A stretch of 14,729 nt of DNA, from contig JAEOSP010000334.1 in assembly GCA_016840305.1 (NCBI GenBank), forward strand, positions 1 through 14,729, given 5' to 3'. Within the stretch, counting starts at the first letter, position 1. Each line of letters starts with the position of its first letter. This DNA comes from Candidatus Hodarchaeota archaeon. GTDB lineage: Archaea > Asgardarchaeota > Heimdallarchaeia > Hodarchaeales > Hodarchaeaceae. The position numbers and the translations under genes are program-made. Positions 1-7,010 of this stretch are shown piece after piece. The notes beneath the pieces were generated by a model. The model ran no database searches. It was not told the origin of the DNA and saw nothing but the letters and a program-made list of their open reading frames with translations.

Positions 1-119
1 ATGAAGTAATAGATCGCTATTAGGATAACAATAATAAATTTGATTAATGGATTTGTCTCATCCTTAAAAGTATCTAATAAATCCAGATATCTATCTCTAA
101 TTGTTTTTTTAATAGCCAT
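1..119 (-). CDS. EcfT-like transmembrane permease subunit of ECF transporter (N-terminus, partial)
   Basis: Only the first 39 codons are present; the gene runs off the left edge. It starts with ATG at 119, three bases after the stop of the EcfA-like gene, and a GAGGGATGA purine stretch in the end of that gene can serve as ribosome binding site. The visible protein has a short basic/acidic amphipathic start, then a hydrophobic segment (IKFIIVILIAIYYF) that begins a membrane helix after an NP motif. EcfT-family permeases open in a similar way, and the position directly behind a double-ATPase gene and a YkoE-like gene is that expected of YkoC. In ECF transporters this subunit couples ATP hydrolysis to movement of the substrate-binding protein. 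The call rests mainly on context; the visible sequence alone is too short to prove it. Confidence 0.6.
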   Translation of the reverse strand, partial: MAIKKTIRDRYLDLLDTFKDETNPLIKFIIVILIAIYYF

Positions 120-122
120 AAA

Positions 123-1613
123 TCATCCCTCTCTGTAATTAGAATAATCCTCCCGTTCTTCGATAAAAGAGTGAATTTCTGATGGTGAGTCTTGTTTTAT
201 TAAATATCCAGAGTCGAGGAGAATTATGTTATCAACTAGATAATATAATTCTTTACGATGTGAGATTATAATAGATGTTAATCCTTTTTCTTTTCGTAAA
301 CGTAATATTTCAAGCACATACTCGAAATTTTGTCGATCTTGTCCGATGAAGGGTTCATCCAATATCAAAACAGATGGGGAATAAATTTCTGATGAACAAA
401 TATTTAATCGTCGTTTTTCACCATATGAAAGCCCGAAGGGGGGGAGTTCTGAATATAATTCAAGAGATGCATCAACTAACATCTTCATAGCAATGTCTAA
501 AATCTGGGTTGAATCGTTAAGAATATTCTTTGCTGCAAAAGTTATTTCTTTAGTAACTGTTTCCTCGAATATTTGATGATCAGGATTCTGCCAAATATAA
601 CCAATTTCCTTTGCTAGTTTATAAGTTGGCATTTCTGCGATTTCTTTCTTGTTAAACCGAATGTTTCCGCTATATGGATATAAATTCATTATTGTCAATG
701 CTAAAGTGGTTTTTCCCGAACCATTTGGACCAATTATTCCGTAAATCAATCCAGAATCGATAGATAAACTGATATTGTGTAAAATTTGTGTCTTATTAAA
801 ATCTACAGATAGATTATCAATTTCAATAATATTATTACTAATTTGGGAGTTAATTATTCTTTTAATATCTTTTAGAACTCTCTCTGACACTTTATATACA
901 GAGTAATCAATATCTTTTACATGTAAATCAGCTTTAATTGTACCCTTTGACAGTACAATTAATCTTGTCATAAGTGATTGGTAAATTTCTGGTTGATGAT
1001 CAATGATTATTATTGTCTTCTGTTGTTGCTTATTCAACTCCTCTAAGGTTGATATGAATTGTTTTCTAGTTTGATGGTCAATGAATGAGAAAGGTTCATC
1101 GAGTAATAGTACAGAGCTACCCATCGCAAGAATAGAAGCGAGAACCACTTTTTGCTTTTCCCCTCCCGATAGTGTAGTTGTTGATTTATTTAACAGATTA
1201 TCTGAATTAGTGGCAGTTAAACTATAGAATAGACGATTTAAAATTTCTTCCTTCTTTAGATTGAGGTTTTCTGGACCAAAAGCAACTTCTTCAACCACCG
1301 AGGATGTGACAATTTGATTTTCAGGATTTTGTTGAACTAGGCCAACAAATTGACTAATTTCTCCAAGTGATAATGACTCGGTTTTCAATCCTTGGTATTC
1401 AATTTCTCCAAAGAATTTTCCTGCAAGTAAATGGGGAATGAAACCGCTTATCGCAAGTGCAAGTGTTGATTTTCCGCTACCACTATTCCCGGTAATTACA
1501 ATAAATTCCCCCTCTTGTATTTCTAAATCGATTTTTGATAGGACCAAAGGATGAGATTCTGAATATTGATAATCTAAACTCTTAATTCGGATGATAGTTT
1601 TTAGTGAATCCAC
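123..1613 (-). CDS. ECF transporter ATPase with two fused ATP-binding domains (EcfA1-EcfA2 / YkoD-like)
   Basis: This 496-aa cytoplasmic protein powers an energy-coupling-factor vitamin importer. Domain 1 has Walker A GNSGSGKST (42-50), Q-loop QNPENQ (95-100), signature LSGGEKQ (148-154), Walker B LLLDEP (169-174) and switch His206. Domain 2 has GPNGSGKTT (295-303), QNPDHQ (342-347), signature LSYGEKR (395-401), Walker B LILDEP (416-421) and His452. QNP(E/D)xQ after the Q-loop Gln is typical of ECF rather than ordinary ABC ATPases. Both domains look catalytically complete; the second signature has Tyr in place of the first of the two glycines. The start is GTG at 1613, the only usable start after an in-frame TGA at 1620-1622, and no clear Shine-Dalgarno precedes it. 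It lies 51 bases after the YkoE-like gene and 3 bases before the EcfT-like gene. Two ATPases fused in one chain is the YkoD arrangement. Confidence 0.93.
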   Translation of the reverse strand: MDSLKTIIRIKSLDYQYSESHPLVLSKIDLEIQEGEFIVITGNSGSGKSTLALAISGFIPHLLAGKFFGEIEYQGLKTESLSLGEISQFVGLVQQNPENQIVTSSVVEEVAFGPENLNLKKEEILNRLFYSLTATNSDNLLNKSTTTLSGGEKQKVVLASILAMGSSVLLLDEPFSFIDHQTRKQFISTLEELNKQQQKTIIIIDHQPEIYQSLMTRLIVLSKGTIKADLHVKDIDYSVYKVSERVLKDIKRIINSQISNNIIEIDNLSVDFNKTQILHNISLSIDSGLIYGIIGPNGSGKTTLALTIMNLYPYSGNIRFNKKEIAEMPTYKLAKEIGYIWQNPDHQIFEETVTKEITFAAKNILNDSTQILDIAMKMLVDASLELYSELPPFGLSYGEKRRLNICSSEIYSPSVLILDEPFIGQDRQNFEYVLEILRLRKEKGLTSIIISHRKELYYLVDNIILLDSGYLIKQDSPSEIHSFIEEREDYSNYREG

Positions 1614-1664
1614 ATTTAGTCAAAAACATAAATTTAATAGATAGATCAAAATTCTTTTCCTATT

Positions 1665-2774
1665 CTAATTGGAGTTCTCAATGTTGATCGATACGATGTT
1701 TTTAATCCATCGGTTTCCGTGAAAACCTTCAGCTACAATGCTGAAGCTATTAAAACTTGAGATAATGATAATGTTTGTATTATAAGCAACTTCTTCAGAA
1801 CTAAAAGTTACTTCATAATTGTCTGAAGCTTTAAGTACGATGTTATAGGTATCTTGTTGCGGTTGTGCCCATCCAACAATTACGTATAGGGATACTCCAG
1901 TGTAATTCATTGGAGGAATATACGTAACATCTCCAATGAGTTCTGCTTCTATTGTTATATGAAGAAAATCATTTTGGTAGTATGTATAAGGATTGAAAAC
2001 ATCTCCAGTGACCTCAATAGAATAACGATTTTGAAACATCAAATAGGATATAACGACAACCTGTGAAATGATCAATAGTGCAATAAAACTAATTCTAAAG
2101 ATTTTTAGATTACGTTTAGCTTGAGCTGACATTATAGATGGTTTACGCCATTGAAGTAAGGAGGATTGAATGAAAATGTGGTATGTAGAGAGAGGCAGAA
2201 TCCCTCCGAATATGAGTCCAGAAAAAAATGATAATATCCCAATTACAACTAGGAATAGAATAGGAACCTGAGAATTAAAGAATAAAATTTGCTGTAATAC
2301 AATATTAGATATTCCTGCCGTCCCTGCTGCAATTATGATTATACTATTACGTTTAGATCCAAGGAATATTATAAAGAATAACTCCAATATCAATCCTTGA
2401 GTGGTAGAAAGTAAAATCACGAGTAAACCATGAGCATTACCAGTGAAAAATTCAATAAACCCTTTAAGAATACCTGCTAGTAGTACAACTCCAATTTTCC
2501 GATCTAACAACAAAAAGATAAGTACCAACCAGAAAATGTGCAAGCCTGCTAAGATTTGCCCGCCTCCAAACGGTATCCCAATAATACTATTTAATAAATT
2601 AGCAAAATAACCAGTGAATGTACTAAATATTCCACCTAAACTACAGAACAGAGAGATAATTACAATATCATTGGTTTGAAAATAAGGGCGGCTTTTTTTC
2701 GATTTCACATATTCAGATGAGATCCATGGTATCTTAGAACGACTTGAGAAATCACGTTCTTCGTCAGAGCTCAT
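1665..2774 (-). CDS. YkoE-like ECF substrate-binding membrane protein with extracellular SUOX-like C-terminal domain
   Basis: This 369-aa protein has a polar N-terminus (1-34), about six membrane helices (roughly 35-57, 72-90, 93-110, 113-137, 143-162, 170-195), a further helix (226-247), then a soluble region of about 120 residues that should lie outside the cell. The helical part has the pattern of YkoE S components (glycine-rich loop IPFGGGQ at 67-73, KGFIEFFTGNAHG at 104-116, TTQGLILELFF at 124-134), a family linked to hydroxymethylpyrimidine/thiamine uptake. The C-terminal part, with YTGVSLYVIVGWA (291-303), ASDNYEVTFSSEEV (316-329) and RWIKNIVSI (355-363), resembles the small molybdopterin-oxidoreductase fold but shows no cofactor cysteine. 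Its ATG overlaps the stop of the upstream phosphoesterase as ATGA, indicating coupled translation. The membrane topology and ECF context are firm; the substrate and the C-terminal fold are inferred. Confidence 0.7.
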   Translation of the reverse strand: MSSDEERDFSSRSKIPWISSEYVKSKKSRPYFQTNDIVIISLFCSLGGIFSTFTGYFANLLNSIIGIPFGGGQILAGLHIFWLVLIFLLLDRKIGVVLLAGILKGFIEFFTGNAHGLLVILLSTTQGLILELFFIIFLGSKRNSIIIIAAGTAGISNIVLQQILFFNSQVPILFLVVIGILSFFSGLIFGGILPLSTYHIFIQSSLLQWRKPSIMSAQAKRNLKIFRISFIALLIISQVVVISYLMFQNRYSIEVTGDVFNPYTYYQNDFLHITIEAELIGDVTYIPPMNYTGVSLYVIVGWAQPQQDTYNIVLKASDNYEVTFSSEEVAYNTNIIIISSFNSFSIVAEGFHGNRWIKNIVSINIENSN

Positions 2775-4363
2775 TCAAAATTCACCATATCAATTATTGT
2801 CAAAGATTTAATATATTTAAGCCATCTGTACCCTGCGGATGGCCATATATGCCATCCTTCTCCAATAGGAGAAGTATTCTGACAATCTTCATTACTATAG
2901 CCGCTATCAGAGGGGGTAAAAACAATTCGGTAGCCATCAGTGTATTCCGGTACAACAGTATTGTTATATGAAAATGCAAGAATCATCTCTCCTTGGATTT
3001 CTAACCAAGAAGAATTAGGATAAATAACAGAATGGCTGTAGTTAGCAGTGAGTCCATCCCACGATTCAATTTGCAGTATTTCGTTTGTATCTAAACCTCC
3101 AACTAGATGTAAAAGCGAGCTAACTTTAACACCTTCATAATAACCGTAATCTCGCCAATTGTCATACTGGTTTTGAAAACTACTAAATCTTTGAATGATG
3201 GGAAACTCACTTTGTAAGTCAAACAGTGTGATATTTTGGTAAAAAGTGTCTTTTCTTATTGATATGTCAGTAGGAGTTGTTTGTTTGTTCAAATGGACAG
3301 GATCTACACTTAAATTATTTGTAAGCAGATCAAAGGTAATTTCAGTGAAATGATGATAACCACCCTCGTCTGGATCGGCATATAATCGCGCTCCGCCTCC
3401 TCCCGAAGTAATAAAATGAGTTCCATTTATAATTGTATGATTGAAAAGATGTATATGTCCTGAGATTATAGCTTTTACGTTCTTTCCAGATATTTTGGAG
3501 ATTATTTCATTAGCTTGGGTTTCATCAAGAAGAGAGTGGTTTTCACCAAACCTAGGGTCGAATAAGGGCATATGCGTAAATAATATCTTGGGACTTGTTG
3601 GAAAATTATTCAAAATTTGAGTTAGGAAAACTATAGATGATTCTGAAAATATTCCAGAAGAGGAATTGAGCGAGATAAAAAGAACATTGCTATAATTGAA
3701 GAAATATTCAGCTTTCCCAAAGTATTGCTCATAGTTGTCGGTATTATTACTCTCTTTAATATCATGATTTCCTGGTGTTGAGTACACAGGGATTGAAGAT
3801 TTCTTTGATAGATTACTAAAAACTTCCAGAGTACTCCTACTGCCTGTTGGTGAAATATCACCAACATGAAGCACAAAATCACTTTCTGAGATAAGAGGAT
3901 GTTTAAGCATATCAGTAAAGAGTTGGGTAAAACCTTGTGTATCTCCAATTGTAAGAAATTTGATACTCCCCTCATTAGAATCAATAGCTGAGATGACAAT
4001 TGAATGGTTTGATGTCGTACTCATGAGCTTTAAACTACAAGAAGTCTCTGAGAGAATATTATATGACTCTTCAAATAGTAATCCTGAAACTACCAAATTT
4101 TTAGTTCGAAAATTCAATAGCGTGATATTAAATAGTTTTGATGGTTTATTGAGCATTTGAATAAGTGTGATTGTTTGTCCTTGTCCCCAGATAGTCGCCG
4201 TAAGAAGTTCGGGGTCTGATTTTAGTAAAGTGCCTCCATCAACATGAAAAGGAAAAATGAAACTAGTAGGAGAGGAACGAGGAATGAAAGATATTATAGC
4301 AAACAAGCTAAAAATGAATATCCCCGTGACAATCATTCCATAGGCCATATTATTCATTTTCAT
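2771..4363 (-). CDS. Membrane-anchored or secreted calcineurin-like metallophosphoesterase
   Basis: This 530-aa exported phosphoesterase probably removes phosphate from a surface substrate. A hydrophobic helix (7-28) is a signal or anchor; a beta-rich region (about 40-130) could be a fibronectin-like domain as in purple acid phosphatases. The catalytic domain shows GDTQG (140-144), GDIS (168-171), GNHD (198-201), THMP (263-266) and GHIH (302-305), so nearly all metal ligands are present; the usual His of GDxH is Gln143. About fifteen N-x-S/T sequons suggest a glycosylated exterior protein. Residues 370-525 form another domain (YYEGVKVSSLLHLVGG, RWLKYIKSL) resembling the C-terminus of the next protein. 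The reading frame extends to an ATG at 4402, but the ATG at 4363 is preferred because GAGAGA lies 7 bases upstream and it places the hydrophobic helix near the N-terminus. First gene of the ECF cluster. Substrate unknown; thiamine or pyrimidine phosphates are a guess from context. Confidence 0.85.
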   Translation of the reverse strand: MKMNNMAYGMIVTGIFIFSLFAIISFIPRSSPTSFIFPFHVDGGTLLKSDPELLTATIWGQGQTITLIQMLNKPSKLFNITLLNFRTKNLVVSGLLFEESYNILSETSCSLKLMSTTSNHSIVISAIDSNEGSIKFLTIGDTQGFTQLFTDMLKHPLISESDFVLHVGDISPTGSRSTLEVFSNLSKKSSIPVYSTPGNHDIKESNNTDNYEQYFGKAEYFFNYSNVLFISLNSSSGIFSESSIVFLTQILNNFPTSPKILFTHMPLFDPRFGENHSLLDETQANEIISKISGKNVKAIISGHIHLFNHTIINGTHFITSGGGGARLYADPDEGGYHHFTEITFDLLTNNLSVDPVHLNKQTTPTDISIRKDTFYQNITLFDLQSEFPIIQRFSSFQNQYDNWRDYGYYEGVKVSSLLHLVGGLDTNEILQIESWDGLTANYSHSVIYPNSSWLEIQGEMILAFSYNNTVVPEYTDGYRIVFTPSDSGYSNEDCQNTSPIGEGWHIWPSAGYRWLKYIKSLTIIDMVNFE

Positions 4364-4370
4364 TGAATTC

Positions 4371-4376
4371 TCTCTC
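4371..4376 (-). promoter_or_regulatory. Ribosome binding site fixing the phosphoesterase start
   Basis: On the minus strand GAGAGA is followed after 7 bases by ATGAAAATG. It supports starting the phosphoesterase at 4363 rather than at the upstream ATG at 4402, which has no comparable purine stretch and would put 13 polar residues (MVRRNYCYSRENS) before the signal helix. Confidence 0.55.
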
Positions 4377-4404
4377 GAGTAACAATAATTTCTTCTTACC
4401 ATAT

Positions 4405-4414
4405 GAATTTAATT
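4405..4414 (-). promoter_or_regulatory. Possible TATA box of the phosphoesterase-ECF operon
   Basis: The minus strand reads AAATTAAATTC here, about 42-50 bases before the preferred start. An initiation site about 22-25 bases downstream would leave a leader of roughly 20 bases that includes the GAGAGA ribosome binding site. The match to the archaeal TATA consensus is only fair. About 35 bases further upstream (4444-4464) lies a 6-base inverted repeat, TTCTGA/TCAGAA, with 9 bases between arms, that could be an operator. Confidence 0.33.
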
Positions 4415-4596
4415 TCTTCAACCTAAGTCAACCAAAATCTAGATTCTGAGGTTGGGAATCAGAACCTACAACTGCTATGGAAAAAGAACTATTCTTGAAA
4501 GTCGAAGTATCATGCAAAGAGGATCAACACAACAAACATTGATATTACTAGATATTGTCTACACTTAAGCATTGATCAATCTCACTAATTATTAGT

Positions 4597-5460
4597 CTAA
4601 GACTTCTTATTTTCGAAAGTAAACGGATCACGGATATATTTCATTATCTTCTGTGAAAATTCCATTGTTCCTCTTAAGAAGTCAGGATGACGCATTTTTT
4701 GGGAACCCATCCTCCACTTCTTCGCTTCGTACAGGACATCAACATTAGTAGATCCAAAAACTTCACCTAAAATACCATCAAATCTTTCTGGTACTTCAGA
4801 CCGTACAAGATCAAATTGCCCTTTGAAAGCTAGCGCTGCGTGTGCTATATCAAGAACAATATCCGCATATTCATATGCGAGTTGTTGTTGGCCAATCACG
4901 TCCCGGTGTAAGAATCCGTTTTTTATTGCCTCATAAGATTGGTTAATACGAATTTTCGTGCATCTAGCAAGTAACTTCTCTGAATAAGTGAAATTTTCCA
5001 ACACGTTCTTACCTAATAGAACCTCTCCATACCTAGCAGCTGATTCAGCGTGAATGGGTGAGAAAGACATACCAAGCTTTGAAGGAAGATCATGATATTC
5101 AAGAAGGGTTAGATCTAGAATTGGTGCAAATGTCGGATGAGTAAAAAACACGGTCAAAGTTTCCGCAATTTTAGCCAATCGCCTTGGGGGTTTTTTTGGG
5201 TTGATATCGTCAAGATCGACAATCAAAATTAAATCTAGATCCGATGTACCAGGAACCATCCAACCTGGTCCTTGGTTTTGTTCTTTTATATATGAACCAT
5301 ATAAAATTAAACCACGAACGTATTGAATTAGCTCATCTTCTACCGCGGATGTAAATTCTTCTTTTAAATTGCTGTATTCTTCAGCCCACATTTCAGATCC
5401 CTTGTATATTTGTTCTCGTTGATTATATGAATGTTTTTTTGGATACTTCACTTTATCCAT
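4597..5460 (-). CDS. Nucleotidyltransferase-fold protein with helical C-terminal domain
   Basis: This 287-aa protein shows the pol-beta-type nucleotidyltransferase pattern: GLILYGS (50-56), then after an insert GTSDLDLILIVD (71-82), with acidic residues D74 and D76, and a third acidic residue in PILDLTLL (D116). These are the expected metal-binding positions, so it is probably active in transferring a nucleotide to a small molecule, protein or RNA. Residues about 157-280 are mainly helical, as in nucleotidyltransferases with a HEPN-like or substrate-binding tail. It is longer than MntA/MNT antitoxins (about 100-150 aa). The start is taken as ATG at 5460, overlapping the upstream stop by 8 bases (ATGGATAA); a TTG at 5490 in the same frame would add ten residues overlapping the previous gene. 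It is co-transcribed with the 173-aa gene. Substrate is not recognisable. Confidence 0.8.
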   Translation of the reverse strand: MDKVKYPKKHSYNQREQIYKGSEMWAEEYSNLKEEFTSAVEDELIQYVRGLILYGSYIKEQNQGPGWMVPGTSDLDLILIVDLDDINPKKPPRRLAKIAETLTVFFTHPTFAPILDLTLLEYHDLPSKLGMSFSPIHAESAARYGEVLLGKNVLENFTYSEKLLARCTKIRINQSYEAIKNGFLHRDVIGQQQLAYEYADIVLDIAHAALAFKGQFDLVRSEVPERFDGILGEVFGSTNVDVLYEAKKWRMGSQKMRHPDFLRGTMEFSQKIMKYIRDPFTFENKKS

Positions 5461-5974
5461 ACATTGAATTTTTTTGATCTTTGTTAACAAGACGCATATA
5501 TTCTTTTTCCAAGCGTTTTTGTTCTTCAGTCAATAAAGGTAATGGTTTTTCGGGTCTATGATAGGAACCTCCAAGATTGAGATAATCTAGTCCTTGATCC
5601 TTCTTTCCTAGTATTGCATCAAATAGAATTTTGTCTATCTTACCTCCCTCTCTTAATGCATGCTCAAGAAGCTTATAATTTAAATCGAGTATCCCCATAT
5701 TCCCTTTTTGCTTATGTTTATCAATTAGTTTCAGAAAATCTTCATCAACACTTCTAGCTAACCTTGTACCTATTCCTTCCATTTTTAAAGGATTTTTTTC
5801 GTAAGCCCGTACTTGGAAAATTGGCCCTTCAGTTGGGTGAAAGACAATAAGGTCAGATCCAGAAAAATCACGAGTTGGAGCAATAATGCTTTTCCACTCT
5901 CCAGGGTATTTCTTCCCTTCTCTCATGATTTCCTTGAGTATTTGTTGAAGATCTTTTACGGGCAAATAACACAC
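5453..5974 (-). CDS. Unrecognised 173-aa protein paired with the nucleotidyltransferase
   Basis: I do not recognise this family. The protein is soluble, with a strand-rich centre (SDLIVFHPTEGPIFQVRAY, 40-58) followed by a conserved-looking KMEGIGTRLARS (64-75), helices (76-125) and a charged C-terminus with HRPEKPLPLLTEEQKRLEKEY (139-159). No catalytic signature or membrane segment is evident. The longest reading uses GTG at 5974; TTG at 5965 is an alternative that fits the distance from the TATA box, and neither has a clear Shine-Dalgarno, suggesting a short-leader transcript. Its last codons overlap the nucleotidyltransferase start by 8 bases, so the two proteins are likely made together and may interact. 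It could be a regulator or partner of the enzyme. Confidence 0.75.
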   Translation of the reverse strand: MCYLPVKDLQQILKEIMREGKKYPGEWKSIIAPTRDFSGSDLIVFHPTEGPIFQVRAYEKNPLKMEGIGTRLARSVDEDFLKLIDKHKQKGNMGILDLNYKLLEHALREGGKIDKILFDAILGKKDQGLDYLNLGGSYHRPEKPLPLLTEEQKRLEKEYMRLVNKDQKNSMYG

Positions 5975-5987
5975 AACTTGTATTGAC

Positions 5988-6004
5988 TGCTTAAGCAGCT
6001 TAAG
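5988..6004. repeat. Palindromic operator-like element at the predicted transcription start
   Basis: TGCTTAAGCA (5988-5997) is a perfect 10-base palindrome immediately followed by a second GCTTAAG (5998-6004). It lies between the TATA box at 6012-6019 and the start codon at 5974, where initiation is expected (about 5990). A protein bound here would block initiation, so this is a repressor-site candidate. Confidence 0.45.
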
Positions 6005-6011
6005 ATACTGT

Positions 6012-6019
6012 TATTTAAA
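6012..6019 (-). promoter_or_regulatory. Archaeal TATA box of the 173-aa/nucleotidyltransferase operon
   Basis: The minus strand reads GTTTAAATAAC, a close match to the archaeal TATA consensus. Initiation about 25 bases downstream falls near 5990, giving a leader of about 16-25 bases before GTG 5974 or TTG 5965. This is the clearest promoter element in the window. Confidence 0.65.
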
Positions 6020-6038
6020 CTAAGCTGACATAAAGCAC

Positions 6039-6060
6039 TTTACATATGAACAAATGTAAA
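6039..6060. repeat. Inverted repeat upstream of the TATA box
   Basis: TTTACAT (6039-6045) and ATGTAAA (6054-6060) are perfect 7-base arms separated by 8 bases. The element lies about 20 bases upstream of the TATA box at 6012-6019 as read on the minus strand, a position suited to a dimeric transcription factor. It may equally be chance in AT-rich DNA. Confidence 0.4.
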
Positions 6061-6181
6061 TTTTTCTTACTTACGTTGAAATTATCATAGTTATGAAGTT
6101 TGTGCTCGCAAAGCAAATATTCAAAACAATAGGATGTAGATCTAGAATTAATTTTCTACAAAATAATTTGGCTAATATGAG

Positions 6182-6230
6182 AAAAAAATACTTATTTTGA
6201 CGGTTCAATCTTGCAGGGGGAAGAAAAATA
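6182..6230 (-). terminator. Oligo-T termination region downstream of the 211-aa gene
   Basis: Read on the minus strand, after the stop at 6253 come several T runs: TTTTT around 6224-6228 and T7 at 6182-6188. Archaeal RNA polymerase terminates at such oligo-T tracts without needing a hairpin. A 6-base inverted repeat, TGTAGA/TCTACA, at 6135-6160 lies further on. The 278-base gap 5975-6252 holds only this region plus the promoter elements listed separately; I see no gene or RNA in it. Confidence 0.4.
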
Positions 6231-6252
6231 CGAAATAAAGAATTTTTGCAAG

Positions 6253-6888
6253 TTATCTATAAAATTTGATCAAAGTAAATTCATTGGTGTATGATGAAAG
6301 AATCTGGTTAACTGAGCTTTCAAACTGAGCAACCAGTATCGGATCATACCCTAATGGTGATATAGAGAATTCTTCTTCCTCCTTTATGTCCTCCACTTTC
6401 GATAGTACAGCAATCATTGCTTCTAAGAAGGGTTTATTTTCTGGAAAAGACAGATTTACAGCTTCATTTTTTCCTCCAGTGATATACCAGACTTTTAATG
6501 TTTGTTCATTTCCTGGGGGTACCTCTTTAGGCTGTAAAGTCTGCTGGATGGACTTTAAAGATGAGAGAGAGAAAATATCATCTCGGTCTCGTGACACAGT
6601 ATCTTGAGTTGAGGTTCCGATTGTTGTTGATGCTTGAATATCGGCTGGAACTGGAGAATAATCTTCATCTAACAGCATGATGCATTTTCTGAGTAAAGTT
6701 GTTGAGGTTATGGAAAGTTCTTCAATTGATTGTAATATTCCTGCGATTTGAGGCCGTTCCTCGACTAGTAATGAGCTTAACTTCGCATACCAGGAAGTTA
6801 AGAAGCTTTCATTTTGACGTAGTTGGTTAACCATCTCTAAATAGTCTTTACTATTTTCTAAAGACTTTAATTTTTCTTCTAGGCTCAA
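6253..6888 (-). CDS. Unrecognised 211-aa protein: coiled/helical N-terminus, linker, alpha/beta C-terminus
   Basis: I do not recognise this protein. Residues 1-72 are predicted helical and partly coiled coil (EEKLKSLENSKDYLEMVNQL and later EERPQIAGILQSIEELS). Residues 76-127 are a polar Ser/Thr/Asp/Pro-rich linker. Residues 128-211 look like a compact alpha/beta domain (LKVWYITGG strand, ENKPFLEAMIAVLSKV helix, PILVAQFESSVNQILSSY helix, FTLIKFYR strand). There is no membrane segment or enzyme motif. The start is TTG at 6888; upstream in frame only ATA and ATT codons precede a TGA, and the first ATG (Met19) would remove the first helix. The gene is divergent from the histidine kinase across about 120 bases, so the two may share regulation. 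Helix-linker-domain architecture would suit a scaffold or adaptor, but this is inference. Confidence 0.65.
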   Translation of the reverse strand: MSLEEKLKSLENSKDYLEMVNQLRQNESFLTSWYAKLSSLLVEERPQIAGILQSIEELSITSTTLLRKCIMLLDEDYSPVPADIQASTTIGTSTQDTVSRDRDDIFSLSSLKSIQQTLQPKEVPPGNEQTLKVWYITGGKNEAVNLSFPENKPFLEAMIAVLSKVEDIKEEEEFSISPLGYDPILVAQFESSVNQILSSYTNEFTLIKFYR

Positions 6889-7010
6889 TATAATTCAATT
6901 CCTACTGTTAGGAGTATTATCAAATATTCAAGTAATTTACATTTATTTGGAGAAGCAACACTAAAAAAAGGTATTGATATTAGTTGAATTCCGTTTGGAA
7001 TGAAGTAGAG
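6889..7010. promoter_or_regulatory. Divergent promoter region between the 211-aa gene and the histidine kinase
   Basis: This AT-rich stretch must drive both genes. For the plus strand a weak TATA-like sequence (TTTACATTTATTTG, about 6936-6949) is followed by a leader with a small hairpin ATTCC-GTTT-GGAAT (6988-7001) just before the preferred ATG at 7011. For the minus strand, TATTTGATAATA around 6913-6924 is placed about right for a leaderless or short-leader start at 6888. None of these matches is strong. Confidence 0.3.

Noticed and set aside
3631..3999. Minus-strand 122-codon frame inside the phosphoesterase
   Set aside because: Shadow of the catalytic domain frame; the real frame carries the GNHD and GD motifs, this one carries none.
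4444..4467. Overlapping inverted repeats TTCTGA/TCAGAA and AGGTT/AACCT as a small RNA or terminator
   Set aside because: Arms are only 5-6 bases, mutually exclusive and lack a following T run; kept only as a weak operator note.
4364..4596. Possible TPP riboswitch upstream of the thiamine-type transporter operon
   Set aside because: A CTGAGG and an AACCT occur near 4446-4467, but the leader before 4363 is short and the conserved TPP core segments with their spacing are absent.
4597..5974. Classic MntA/HEPN toxin-antitoxin pair
   Set aside because: The nucleotidyltransferase is about twice the MntA length and the partner lacks the RxxxxH motif of HEPN toxins.
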